Position numbers and translations under genes: made by a program. The notes beneath the pieces are model-generated. The model made no database searches. It saw nothing but the letters and a program-made list of their open reading frames with translations, and was not told the origin of the DNA. 64,000 nt of DNA from Haematobia irritans (Eukaryota > Arthropoda > Insecta > Diptera > Muscidae): assembly GCF_050003625.1 (NCBI RefSeq), contig NC_134400.1, positions 61,566,241 to 61,630,240 on the forward strand. The letters are read 5' to 3'. Shown here in pieces: positions 36,801-47,318 of this stretch; the first letter of the stretch is position 1; every line of letters starts with the position of its first letter.

Positions 36801-37358
36801 TACAATATTCACCTAATATGGGTGCCTGGCCATAGGAACATACCGGGGAACTGCGAAGCGGATGAGTTGGCAAGGCTAGGGACTACCTTACATATTCCAG
36901 GGGAACTAGAATTTGTTGGTATGCCCCTAGCTACCTGCAAGCTCATGCTACGTGAGAAGGCTGTTATGATGGCAAATGTTCGATGGGAGAATTGCAAGGG
37001 TTGTAACGACACCAAGCAAATATGGCCCCATTTCAACTTAAACCGCACACTAGATATGCTAATGTTCTCGAGACGTCAGATATCACTCCTGATATCTGCT
37101 ATAACGGGTCGCTGCCTGATAGGCGATTTTGCAAAAACTATTGGCGCGAAGTATAATGACTATTGTATGAGCTGTCATGATGCGGAGGAAAAAGAATCAA
37201 TTAAACACCTCTTGTGTGAGTGTCCTGCATTTTGTGTAAAGCGCAAGCAACTTTTAGGAGCATATAGCTTCAGATTACTGGCGGATCTGGAAAACGTTAA
37301 CTTAAGCAGTCTGCTACTGTTTTTGGAACAATCTGGTTGGTTCAACAAAGAAAAATAA
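33768..37358 (+). CDS. LOA LINE ORF2: endonuclease, reverse transcriptase, RNase H (1196 aa)
   Basis: The first ATG in frame is 33768; the frame is open a little further upstream. Domains in order: APE-type endonuclease, residues about 1-220 (LQINLHH, IQEPYVY, GCDANAHHSIWG near 132, SDHRYI near 209); reverse transcriptase, about 430-720 (FRPISLSSFLLKTLE, FLDIEGAFNNVHPSS near 565, GTPQGGVLSPLLWN near 625, catalytic AYADD near 656); RNase H, about 910-1040 (YTDGSK, QAEILAIREV, YSDSQPAIKSL, VPGHRNIPGNCEADELA); and a C-terminal zinc-like motif (YCMSCHDAEEKESIKHLLCEC). The enzyme nicks target DNA and primes cDNA synthesis from the element RNA. No stop or frameshift is present. The RNase H domain fits LOA/I/R1-type LINEs, not Jockey. 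Confidence 0.93.
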   Translation: MVLRILQINLHHCKAACAALKVLLMKGDIDIVLIQEPYVYRNKICELSTPGFKLLQYTGNDVIRACIIAKNELNLFLLPSMCNADTVVANLEIAKCKYWVSSVYMGHDREMPPCAVKTLVEESLKTKTKLIMGCDANAHHSIWGSSDTNARGESLIEFILRTNLVVCNKGDAPTFVTKNRQEVLDITLASQELNEMISEWQVLSEHSFSDHRYISFKFDVHITKTTFSPNVRKADWNRYRESFNMMIPEITETNMRNVQDIEHAVERITKAFNISLKAACPRGKPRGKHRPPWWSTELSNMRKSCRKLFNKAKSTRAPEDWDAYKRNLRGYKRELRKAQHNSWNDYCSSIENTSEASRLRKVLASTNSAPGFIKTSEGNWTTSSEETLEVLLDTHFPGNQTVEPCTGGATVAQRSFPVEEIVSETRIRWALNSFGPFKSPGPDGITPAELQAVTDKIIPWLSVIYKGCINLSYIPGKWRETKVVFIPKAGKASHSRAKDFRPISLSSFLLKTLERMIDIYLRTSIDSSLFSKRQHAYSKGRSTETALHELVSFIESSLSVKEYTIVAFLDIEGAFNNVHPSSILNGLTTLNVDPCILRLLDELLMKRRISATLGQANIQKYVNRGTPQGGVLSPLLWNVAINSLLVTLEKERIKVVAYADDVALAVRGKFPSTIRDIIQRALRMTEKWAKDNGLGVNPAKTELVMYCNDRKTPTVRPISLGGIEIPFGDCAKYLGVILDRKLNFKLNIEERARKATVALYSCKKAIGKKWGLKPKIVHWLYTAVVRPIMLYGVVVWWPALQKPTGLDKVQRMACLCISGAFSKTGTNSLNVMLHLLPLDILAKQSAATTAVRLRELSLWSEKGYGHSSVLKIMPDVPNVVDYTLASPLFDKKFETLIPNSEAWCTQTPGNKEYIDFYTDGSKLDGQVGFGVYSNDLELRIAKRLPNHCSVFQAEILAIREVANWLRSNVPKNGGINIYSDSQPAIKSLDSVFLNSKTAIDCRKSLNEMAEQYNIHLIWVPGHRNIPGNCEADELARLGTTLHIPGELEFVGMPLATCKLMLREKAVMMANVRWENCKGCNDTKQIWPHFNLNRTLDMLMFSRRQISLLISAITGRCLIGDFAKTIGAKYNDYCMSCHDAEEKESIKHLLCECPAFCVKRKQLLGAYSFRLLADLENVNLSSLLLFLEQSGWFNKEK

Positions 37359-38092
37359 TCAAGAAGGTTCAGCGGTTAAAACTAGAAGTGCCCATATGTA
37401 ATAGGTACTTTTAGTTAATGTGGTATCACAATGGACTGAATAGTCTAAGTGAGCCTGAATCTTAATCGGGCTGCCACTTTAACCTAACCTAACCTAACTA
37501 GAGTGTGTAACAAAATATGTGATGTTTGCTTGCACGTATTTATATGTTAAATACAAATATAGTTTATAAATAAATAAAAACAAATAAATAAGAATAATTT
37601 TGTGTTTTCTTTTCTCAAGTGGCGTCCTTTTTTCGACGACGAAAAATGTTTTTTCATAAAGATCAAAACATTTTAGGTCGTGACCATGTTCTTTTAATTG
37701 GAAGAAAATCATTTTTGACGAATACCATAACATTTTAGATCGTGCCCATTGTCTTTTGATTCAAACAAAATTCTTTCTATCAATATAATAACATTTTAGA
37801 CGAGGACAATTTTATTTTTCTTAGAACCATGTTCACTGAGTCAACATGGTTGCAGGTGCAAATGTTACATGGTCGCCGCAAAAATAGCTCCTATCATGTT
37901 ATTTTGCCCTTCGAATATGATCGTGACAATCATGTTTCTTCTCTGCGTGCAAGTTCATGATGGGCGCATTACTGGTAATATTCATACATTTTAAGAAATT
38001 CTGAACTTTTTTGAGAGAGACACGAATTTAGAAAATCTTTATGCTTCATTTGTGTATATTTTTCCCCTTTTTCAGTTAATTAACTAACGCAT

Positions 38093-38292
38093 TGAATTTG
38101 GATGCAAAAATACAAAATGTTTGGAACTTAGACTACCCAAACATATATTGTTTAGACCAATATGCTTTCAAACATATTATATATTGGAAGAGATCAAACA
38201 TATAAATGTTTGGGCAATAGCCAAAAATGTATATGCTTGAAGCAAAATATGTTTGGGAGTATATGTTACAGAAGCGATTTTTTGTGAGGGTG
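38093..38292 (+). mobile_element. T element, end fragment T4
   Basis: Matches T1 18135-18335 (TTTGGATGCAAAAATACAAA to GCGATTTTTTGTGAGGGTG) and is followed by TA. The left part is missing. Confidence 0.6.
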
Positions 38293-38469
38293 TATATACT
38301 TGTTTTTTAATTGATACTATAATTTCTGTGAGTGACGACATTTCAATTAAAAAATTAATTCTATCAATTAAGCAATAAAGCCAGAGGCGGCAGTGCAATT
38401 ATCGTAAAAAACAATTAATCCACTGGGAGGAAGAGAAAATTCAATGTGAACAATTTCAAGCCACAACTA

Positions 38470-39445
38470 CACCCTCACAAAAAATCGCTTCTGTAACATA
38501 TACTCCCAAACATATTTTGCCTCAAGCATATACATTTTTGGGTATTGCCCAAACATTTATATGTTTGTTCTCTTCCAATATATAATATGTTTGAAAGCAT
38601 ATTGGTCCAAACAATATATGTTTGGGTAGTCTAAGTTCCAAACATTTTGTATTTTTGCATCCAAATTCAATAATGTTGTCTTCCAAAAAACAATATGCTA
38701 TTATGTGACCATATAATATGTTTGGAAGCATTTTGCACCCAAAAATATTATATGCTTAAAAAAAATTCTCCCAAACAATATTGTGCTCAAAATTTTATTT
38801 ATTTATTTATATATTTACAATCATAATGAATTATGAAAATAAACAGGTAATATAGGTGCTAACAACATGGGTTTTCGACCTGAATGCTCAAAATTTTGTT
38901 TCTGCCTAATTGTATATTCCCCCACATCTTTCTCACTTCCACGAGATTTTTTAGTTCTTAGCACCTTTTTCTGTAATACAAACATTGTAGAAGAAATTAT
39001 TAAATTTTATGATTTTTTTATTTTAATTTTACCTTTTGCCGGACGGGGATTCGAACAGCGGACCACACAGTTTGTAAGGATCAAAGAAGTAGCTGATCAA
39101 TTGCCCAAGGAAAAATAAAATGTTAATTTTGTAATAACAAGCAACAACCACCAACTTAATTCAATATCGCTCATTGTTAAATATCGCTCCAAGCTACTAA
39201 ACACATATATGTTTATAGGCTATTTCTAAATTAATATATGTTTGCATCCAAGCATATTATATTTACAAACATTTTATGTCCCAAACATAATATGTTCTAA
39301 CATAATAACATATATGTCCCAAACATGTTATGCTACTTTATGAACATTATATGCTTGCACTCAAAAATATTGTGTTTAAAAATTTGTGTTCCAAACATAT
39401 ATTGTTTATAGCCAAACATATGAAAAACAGTCTTTTTCATCCGTG
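38470..39445 (-). mobile_element. T element, copy T5 (976 bp) inside the Jockey endonuclease
   Basis: CACCCTCACAAAAAATCGC at the left, CAGTCTTTTTCATCCGTG at the right, TA on both sides (38468-38469, 39446-39447). Removing it restores ACA-ACT-ATC-ACG in the Jockey frame. It holds a partial module A (39039-39078, minus) and has lost the rest of the centre. Confidence 0.8.
39039..39078 (-). other. partial tRNA-like module A of T5
   Basis: Box B (GTTCGAATCCCCGTCCGGC on the minus strand) and the CTTACAAACTGTGTGG loop are kept; box A is lost in a deletion at 39079. Confidence 0.6.
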
Positions 39446-41941
39446 TATCACGGTAATGGAAAATAACCAACATCTAACTATCATGTCTGTTTATAGTCCG
39501 CCGAGACACAATATAAAACATACTGATTATTTAAAATTATTTCAAAGTTTTAAATATAAATTTATAATTGGTGGTGATTTTAATGCAAAACATGTGCATT
39601 GGGGGTCAAGATTAACTACAACCAAAGGAAGGGAGCTCCTTAAAGCTGTAAACAAAATTGGATGCAATGTATTCTCTACCGGATCTCCAACTTATTGGCC
39701 TACGGATTATTCTAAAAGTCCAGATCTAATAGATTTGTTCATTATTAATAAAATTTCTGCAACACAATTAAAAATTGAAGAAGGTTATCAATTGAATTTT
39801 GATCATTCTCCAATTTACTTAACATACTGCACAGAGCTCAATGTGTATGAAGAAAAGCCAAGACTAACGAGTCACAAAACTGACTGGGAATATTTTAGGA
39901 CTTTGGTCCAAAATGGAATAAATTGTTTTCCTCAAATATAAACTTCTGACGATCTTGAAAAGGAAGTCTTAGAATTAACAAACCTAATTCAGAATGCTGG
40001 ATGGAACAGCACTCCTATTGTAAAAAAATCGTCACTAGGCCACACCCACCCATCGTATATAACAAATCTCATTAAAGAAAAGAGAAAACAAAGAAAAAAA
40101 TGGCAAACAAATAGATCGCCGCACGTAAAAAAGAAAATGAATCAGTTAGCACAAAAGTTACGTAAAGAAATTAAAAAGTACAATAATAACAAATTCAATA
40201 AATTCATATCAGAGCTTGGGCATGACAGTAAAACTGACTATTCTTTGTGGAAAGCAACGAAAAAATTAAAACGGCCAAAGAAATTAAATCAACCACTAAG
40301 AACACAACAAAATACATGGGCAAAAACTGACTACGATAAAGCCAATGTCTTTGCCTAACATTTAAAAACAATCAAGAAATAAAAAATTTAAGCTGCAAAA
40401 AAACGCCTGGTTTTGACCTAATTAATGGAGAGATCCTTAAGCAATTACCAATTAAAGCGGTAGCAAAACTGACCAAAATATTCAATTCTTGCATTCGCAT
40501 TCAATATGTTCCAACTCTCTGGAATGTTGCAGAAGTTGTAATGATTCCAAAGCCTGGGAAGGATTCTAGTCAAGCTAGCTCTTACAGACCTATATCTTTA
40601 CTGCCATTAATTGGAAAACTATTTGAAAAAATTTTATGTAAACGACTCAACTCATATTTGGAGCGTGAAAAAATCATTCCTAATCATCAATTCGGTTTCC
40701 GAAAAGGACACTCTACAATAGAGCAAATTCACAGAATAACTCATGCCATTGAAGAAACTTTTGAGAAAAGGGAGGTATGTTCAGCAGTCTTTTTGGACAT
40801 ATCACAAGCATTTGATGGAGTAGTACACTCGTCATTAATACACAAATTGAAAAACATTTTACCCAGCAACTTCTGCCTTTTGCTGGAATCTTATCTAAAA
40901 GACCGATTTTATCGTGTCAAGCAAGGTTTAGAGTACTCCAACCTTTACCATATTCAATCCGGGGTACCGCAAGGTAGCATATTGGGTCCTATGCTCTATC
41001 TCCTATGTACATATGACCTTCAGCCTCAGGAAGATTGCATAATAGGCACTTTTGCTGACGACACAGTGATACTGGCAAAAACGCGAAATATTGAAGAATC
41101 AACAACCAAACTACAAACTGCTCTAAACGATATTGACAAATGGATGGATAAATGGGGTCTAAAATTAAACAGTTCAAAATCTGTGCACGTTAACTTTACA
41201 CAGAAAAAGATACAACCTAAACCTATATATATTAAAGATCAAGAAGTACCTAGAGCTGATTCAGCGAAATATCTTGGTATGACACTTGATGAAAAGCTGA
41301 AATGGAACGAGCACATAAAGAGTAAAAAAAGGGCATTGGAAAGAAAATACCGTGAGTTAAAATGGTTAATTGGGAGAAATCTAATTTGTCAATTGCAAAT
41401 AAACTAATGGTGTACAAACAAGTATTGAAGCCTATGTGGACATACGGTCTACAACTATGGGGTTGTGCTAAAAATCAAGACATAGATATGATTCAAAAAT
41501 TTCAAAACAGAGTGTTTGAGAGAAATAGTGGACGCTCCGTGGTATATAAGGAACAACGATCTGCATAGGGATCTGAATATAAAAACAGTGAGAGAAGAAA
41601 TCTATCATCAAGCAGAAGCGCATGAAATGAGACTGTTAAGTCACAAAAATGAAGAGATACCAAATATATTACAACATATATCTAACCGAAGACTTCACAG
41701 ATATAAACCACTAGATTTGAAAGTTCGATTCAATCAACAAGGCACAATATGATACTTTAACTCTGTAAATGTTCATATCAATATTAAAAAACTACTAGTT
41801 AGTCCCTTTGTAAATAGACTAGTTGTAGTATTATAACTTAAACAATCTATTTTTAATGTTTAAGAATAAAAAAAAAATAATTTCGTGATTGAATCAGAAT
41901 TTTTTTTGTCACAAATCCACCAAGAACGAAAGTGACATAAA

Positions 41942-42720
41942 ACAAGTATATACGGCCGTAAGTTCGGCCAGGCCGATTCGAATGTACCCTCCACCATGGA
42001 TTGCATAGAAACTTGTACTAAAGACTGTCACCACAATCGAATTAATTGGGTTGCGGTAACACTTGCTGATGGCAAGGTATCTTAAAACTTCGTAACACCG
42101 TCTTCTCAATTGTAAGTTAGTCCATACGGGGTATATATTAAACAAAAGGCCGATTAAATACGTAATACGTTTGACAAAATTTTCTATAGCAATACAATTT
42201 TGACAATTTTTTCTATAGAAATAAAATGTTGACAAAATTTTCTATAGAAATAAAATTTTGACAAAATTTTCTATAGAAATAAAATTGTGACAAAATTTTC
42301 TATAGAAATAAAATGTTGACAAACTTTTGTATAGTAATAAAATTTTGAAAAAAATTTTGTATAGTAATAAATTTTTGACAAAATTTTCTATGGTAATAAA
42401 ATTTTGACAAAATGTTCTATAGTAATAAAATTTTGGTAGATTATTTTTGGGGATCGGCTATATATAACTATAGACCGATACGGGCCAATTTTGGCATGGT
42501 TGTTAGCGGCCATACACTAGCGCAATGTACCAAATTTCACCACGTACCGAATTCCAACCGGATCGGATGAATTTTGGTCCTCCAAAAGCTCCGGAGGTCA
42601 AATGTGGGGATCGATTTAAATGGGAGTTATATATAATTAAGACCGGTATGGACCAATTTTTGCATGGTTGTTAGAGACCATATACTAACACCACGTACCA
42701 AATTTCCGGATCGGGTGAAT
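41942..42720 (+). mobile_element. DINE-1-like element, type A (3'-truncated)
   Basis: CAAGTATATACGGCCGTAAG, the TTCGGCCAGGCCGA hairpin, TGTACCCTCCACCATGG, the 29-bp minisatellite (42165-42440), then part of the AAATGTGGGGATCG units. Ends abruptly near 42720. Confidence 0.6.
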
Positions 42721-42864
42721 TTCGTTCGTTTCGTTAGCAGTATTATCGGGTTTCATTATAGTGGAGGTATCCACGGAAGGCATAGAATTATTTACAACCA
42801 AGCAACGAAACCAATGGAAACTTAACAAATAACAAATAACGGCATTTTCCGATTTCCCAATATA

Positions 42865-43724
42865 AAATTATAAAATATTATTATATTGATAACAAGAATT
42901 TTGTTTGAATGAAAAGACAATGGTCACGATTTAAAATGTTATGGTATTCATTCAAAATGTTTTTCTTCTAGTTAAAAGAACATGGTCACCTCAACCTAAA
43001 ATGTTTTGATCTTTATGAAACAAAACTTTTTTCATCGTCGAAAAAAGGACGCCACTTGAGAAAAGAAAATACAAAATTAACTATATTTACTTGTTTTTAT
43101 TTATTTATAAATTAATTCATTGTTTATTTGTATTTATAATACCATATTTACATCGTGCCCATCAAATGTACCAACGCAGACATCATGTAACTGCAAATTA
43201 AAATAAATTATACCACATAGCAAAATGCAAAACAAAAAACAGGTACATTTTTTCAATTACACTTTCCTTTTTTGTCTTCACATAAAACCACGTGCCACTT
43301 CTGAATAAATAAATTAACACAAAACAGTAAATCCGTATTATCCGTCCATTCCAAGAAACAATCAACACACGACTGACGCGCAAAATGAAAATCGTGTGTA
43401 CCTGCTCAATGTTTTTATAAAATTCTTTTCGATGCAAAAAAGTTAAAAAATTAAATGGTCACGAAAAAAATGTAAATGGTCTTTATGGCCATGTAATGGT
43501 TCTAGACATGTCTATACTCAACCAATAAAAATACTTTTTTCCCTGAAAAAAGTAAAAAAATGATTTTCCCGTCCATTCAGATGCTTATTGCCACCATACA
43601 CTTTTCTCCGCTCGAAAACTATTTTTACAAAGACAAAACACATGGTTTTCGCGGCAATTACATTCTCTAGATAAGCATTAAATGGATGCGGCAACCATGT
43701 CCAAACATGGTTTTTCTGTGCGTG
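42865..43724 (-). mobile_element. E element, unfilled copy (one end missing)
   Basis: Right end TTTTTCTGTGCGTG at 43724. Aligns in reverse with the E parts of 30602-37949 and reads through the sites used there by T3 and by the LOA LINE. Confidence 0.6.
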
Positions 43725-43976
43725 TAGGTCCCATTGGACCTCATCACTAAACTGTTTCAAACACCTATAAAAACCGATTTAATGATTCAATGACATACAA
43801 ATTTAAAATTTCCAACTTAAAACAACTTTAATACAAGAAGTCATAAGTGGTGTAAATATTCACAAACATATACCCCGTATCAATTTCATAAGGACGTTAA
43901 GCCTCACTAAATTTAAGTGTGTAAATCGGAGAAGTTAAGTTTTTCGCTATTTTGCAAACAAGAAGTCGTGCAAATC

Positions 43977-44005
43977 GGGGGTACCTCATAAAATGAGGTA
44001 CCCCC
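43977..44005. repeat. perfect 13-bp hairpin with 3-nt loop
   Basis: GGGGGTACCTCAT, loop AAA, ATGAGGTACCCCC. GC-rich in an AT-rich region. Confidence 0.9.
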
Positions 44006-44043
44006 TTGTAACTAATCATGGTCCAGTTAAAATAATGGCTTAG

Positions 44044-44099
44044 TTTTTATGCTATTGTTTCAAGTTATTGAGCTATAACTTGAAACAATAGTATAAAAA
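44044..44099. repeat. 25-bp hairpin with 6-nt loop
   Basis: Arms 44044-44068 and 44075-44099 are complementary at 24 of 25 positions (core CTATTGTTTCAAGTTAT) around TGAGCT. It lies 38 bp after the previous hairpin. Confidence 0.9.
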
Positions 44100-44169
44100 G
44101 TAATCTACTGTTTTACCAAGGCATAATTTACGAAACCCCTCTTGTGTAGCACTACCATATGCCTTGTTA

Positions 44170-44553
44170 CACTGAAAAACAGTGAACCCACCAGGAAGAA
44201 AACTTTGGGTTAATTTTAAAAAATTTTGAATATTTTTAGAAAATTTTAAGTAAACAGTATTAACATAGAAACGCTGGCATCACGCCGATATCACAAAAAT
44301 ACGTAAATATTTTTCGATACGTTCAAGAAAAATTATTAGACATAAATAAACTTGTGGAAGAACATTTTGTAGTTTGAAGGAAAACATGGAGTTCAAAATT
44401 GCATGAATGTCTTTAGTGACATACGAAGTTCATGATGGACGCAATTTTAGTAAAATTTACAAATTTAAGGAAATAATGAACTATTTTGTGAGAAATACGA
44501 ATTTAGTAAATCTTTATGCTTAATTTGTGTATAATTTCCCCCGTTTTTTTAGC
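44170..44553 (+). mobile_element. F element, unfilled copy
   Basis: Begins CACTGAAAAACAGTGAACCC after TA and ends near TATAATTTCCCCCG. It reads CATACGAAGTTCATGATGG where the other copy holds the E element. Confidence 0.5.
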
Positions 44554-46905
44554 TAATTCAAAAGGGAGGTGAAACAAACTTTCACATATATTTATTTTGC
44601 AGAGGTATGACTTACGTGTGTTTTTTTTTTTTGCACATTGATGCTGGGAAAAGGTTATTCTTGGATTCAATTAAAGGACGTTTTTAATTCAGTTAGAACT
44701 AATTGTGATGTTAGCAAAACTCGACTAGTGGTTTTTCGATAATATCCCCAAATAGACTAACCGACTTTTAATGACATAATCGAAAGAGAAATTTGAGTTG
44801 CGAAATCAAAATTCGCCTTTTCCAACATACAGAAAAGTTCAAGTTAGGAAAAGTCATTTTCAATTCTCATACTAAGGCACTCGATTCAAATTTCGCGATC
44901 CTCATCCCAAATGCTGAGGTCTCACAACCGTATTTATACATTTTGTTTTTTGGTAAATTTTTTTTAGTTCATAATTCTCAAAAGGCTCTTAAGCTGTTTT
45001 AATAAATGCCAGTCTCGCTTATTGTGAAAAAGAAACTAAATTTAAGTGTGGGATCCAGTAGTCCCTCTATGAGTGAATGCCTACACCAAAGGCATGTATG
45101 TGCTATTATGTTATCTATGAGTACGAATGCCATTCAAACTGTTCCCAAAGTATTAAATAGTGTTATTTATTATCACAATTTACATAAGATGGTATTAGAG
45201 CATGTGATTAATTATTAATTCCAACTTACAACAACAACAGCAACACACAAACACATTCAGAGACAATCGTCTGTCTTCCATCATTACCAGTAATCAGGGA
45301 ATACGAAGATGAATGAATGGCTGACTGGCTGGATGGCTGGTGGTTTGACTGTTTCAATGTTCAACATGTCACAGCCACACAACGATGTCTGTGCGACAAA
45401 ACAATGACATCCGAGAACTGAGGCAAGTGTGTTTTCTTTAAGGAGTGCTTGGGAGGGGTTTTTTCGGGGCCACAGTCTTACGAAGAAAGATCGCAACGAT
45501 TAGTTTCCGTTTCGATGACTAACTCAACAATGAAACTGACAACGATTGTCTTGGAGTATAGCAGTGGAGTTTGGGGAGGCTGCTAACACTTAATGGTTAG
45601 CATAATGTGGCATAGAATCTAAACAAGCGACTTATTCGTACCAACCTGCCTGCTGTATCTCTACCGCCTACTCCACACAGCTAACTCGTATTACAATTGG
45701 CCGCCGAAGGATGGAGAGCCCAAGGTGGTGAAGCTTATGGCTGGTGTCGGAGAGTTGATGACCTTCGTTGTTTGTTTGTCACTATCATGAAATGATTAAT
45801 GTTGACTTCTGGTAATTGGACATCTTGGACAAATCACACACAAACTATGTTCACAACCACAAAAACGCACGTGCAGTAGTATGGGAATTCCGAAAGAAAC
45901 CTCAAGTGTGTATTTAAGAAATATGTCGCAAATTTCTCCATGATTTTTCATTGGGAAATTTAAGAGATACCCAAATATCGGCTTGTTAATCGATTCCGTG
46001 CATTTAAGAATTTTGCAAAACAAAGAATTGAACATTGGCGATATTGTGATGGAAGCAATTCATTTACCGTGTGGCGAACACATAATCGTGTCTGTTGTGG
46101 TACATACATGATCGCTTTCGTAAGGTTTCACTGCAAACAATGTGAAGTATTTCGGAAGAACTTTCATCTTCGCGAATAATAAATAAATATTTTTCATAAA
46201 GTTTTCAGGAACATGTGGGAGTTTATACCACAAGCGAATAACTTATAATTATTCTTAACACCTGAGAGGCGAATTTTCGGGTAACATTTGCATGAATATT
46301 TGATAGGCGCATGAAAAAGACGATAAATCTACGAATTTATCAAACGTTTTGTGATTGAAGTTTCATTACCCTTTAAAAGCTTATCCTATGAAAAGTCGCG
46401 GATAAGCTGTGGGACGTATTATAGTTTCTCATCACATGGACAAAATTTGTGAATTTTTCTATATACAAATCGTTATCATTTAAACACGTTTTTGCTAAAT
46501 TTTTATTTATTGTGTAAAAAAATCACATTTTCCGTACTCATTTTCAAAAAAGGGGTAAAAGCGAAGTTAGGAAGAACTTTGGTAATTGTCTTATCTTCTC
46601 ATAACGGTAAACAAAATGTTGTAAAGTGGCTACAGGCGAAGTTTGGAAGAATTTTCGTCATTGTTCAGTTTTTTAATAACGGCACACATAAATTCATCAA
46701 AAATCACATCTTCATTTCAGTGCCGGTAGCGAAGGGTTGTTGTATTTTTTTTTTTCGTTAGAGATTTGGTAAGTTTCTACATTGTTTTGTTTTTTATAAT
46801 ATTTTATTATATTGTTATTTTTATAAATATTGTCTAGAAACGTCTCCTATTTAGAATAGGAGAATCCGACCTGTCTGGTTTTGTGCGTCAAGCAGTAAAA
46901 AGAGT
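44554..46905. other. mostly single-copy sequence, no gene called
   Basis: No recognised exon. Contains ACAACAACAGCAACA repeats (45230), a CTGGCTGGATGGCTGG patch (45325), a 75-bp imperfect direct repeat (46561-46710) and a small palindrome CTCCTATTTAGAATAGGAG (46845-46863). Probably intron or intergenic DNA. Confidence 0.4.
46561..46710 (+). repeat. imperfect 75-bp direct repeat
   Basis: GCGAAGTTAGGAAGAACTTT at 46561 and GCGAAGTTTGGAAGAATTTT at 46636, both followed by a TAACGG about 40 bp on. The unit is a multiple of three, but the reading frame has no other gene-like feature. Confidence 0.5.
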
Positions 46906-46910
46906 TAATA

Positions 46911-47318
46911 CAACCTCAAAAAAAAATCGCTTCTCTACCATATGTTCCAAACCTATTTTGCAGGAAGCATATATTTTATTGGATATTGCCGAAACATTAT
47001 TATGTTTGTTTTATGTGAACATATTATATGTTTGGAAGCATTTTGAGCCCAAAAATATTATATGCTTGGAAGAATTTTCTTCCCAAGAAGATTGTGCTCA
47101 TTCCCTCACATAATTTTCACTTCCACAAAATTTTTTAGTTCTTGGCACATTTTTCGGTACTACAAATAATGTTGATGAAATTATTAAATTTTATAATTTT
47201 TTAAATTTTACCTTTCGTCTGGACGGAGAGTCGAACCAGGAACCATGCAATTTGTACGTCAACACACTACCACTGGGCTACGTAGTTGTTATAGTCACCA
47301 ATAGACAATTATCGTTAT
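46911..47318 (-). mobile_element. T element, copy T6, cut by a mariner
   Basis: CAACCTCAAAAAAAAATCGC after TA (46909-46910), ATGTTTGG block, module A, and the start of the spacer ending ATCGTTATA where the mariner begins. T2 continues here with ATCGCTATAAGTTAC. Confidence 0.65.
47217..47286 (-). other. tRNA-like module A of T6
   Basis: On the minus strand GTAGCCCAGTGG is box A and GGTTCGACTCTCC box B. Same position in the element as in T1 and T2; module B is missing because the element is interrupted. Confidence 0.6.

Larger units (their letters stand above)
32473..37495 (+). mobile_element. LOA-clade LINE, full-length copy with both ORFs open
   Basis: 5023 bp between perfect 12-bp duplications AACTAGAGTGTG (32461-32472 and 37496-37507). 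The 5' UTR is 109 bp, the 3' UTR about 137 bp, and the 3' end is a short AACCT-repeat tail instead of poly(A). The E element into which it inserted exists without it at 42865-43724. Intact ORFs, clean target duplication and a complete 5' end make this a candidate for a recently active copy. Confidence 0.93.
30602..37949 (+). mobile_element. E element inside F, itself holding T3 and the LOA LINE
   Basis: Left end CACGCACAGAAAAAACAT, right end CATGTTTCTTCTCTGCGTG (inverted). Own sequence at 30602-30658, 31894-32472 and 37496-37949 aligns with the truncated, inverted copy at 42865-43724, which lacks both inserts. Confidence 0.55.
30359..38077 (+). mobile_element. F element, outermost layer of a nested stack
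   Basis: Left part 30359-30601 (CACTCAACAAAACAGTTAACC ... GATGTCACGCCGATTTCAC) and right part 37950-38077 align in order with the uninterrupted copy at 44170-44553. The join falls at CATAC|GAAGTTCATGATGG in that copy. No protein of its own. Confidence 0.5.
38368..41872 (+). pseudogene. Jockey-clade LINE, 5'-truncated, broken, interrupted by T5
   Basis: Endonuclease start (ARGGSAIIVKNN, then HWEEEKIQCEQFQATT in a shifted frame) lies left of T5; it resumes at 39446 with ITVMENNQHLTIMSVYSPP and FIIGGDFNAKHVHWGS. Reverse transcriptase at 40541-41407 has PISLLPLIGKLFEKIL, FLDISQAFDGVVHSS, GVPQGSILGPMLY and TFADDTVI. C-terminal pieces follow to 41752, with a polyadenylation-like AATAAAAAAAAAA tail near 41865. 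Stops at 39939 and 40356 and frameshifts near 40400, 41390 and 41515 break the frame. No RNase H, as expected for Jockey. ORF1 is absent. Confidence 0.88.

Noticed and set aside
46492..46761. 89-codon frame with an internal 25-residue repeat
   Set aside because: The repeat is explained by the 75-bp DNA duplication; no domain, splice signal or copy elsewhere supports a gene.
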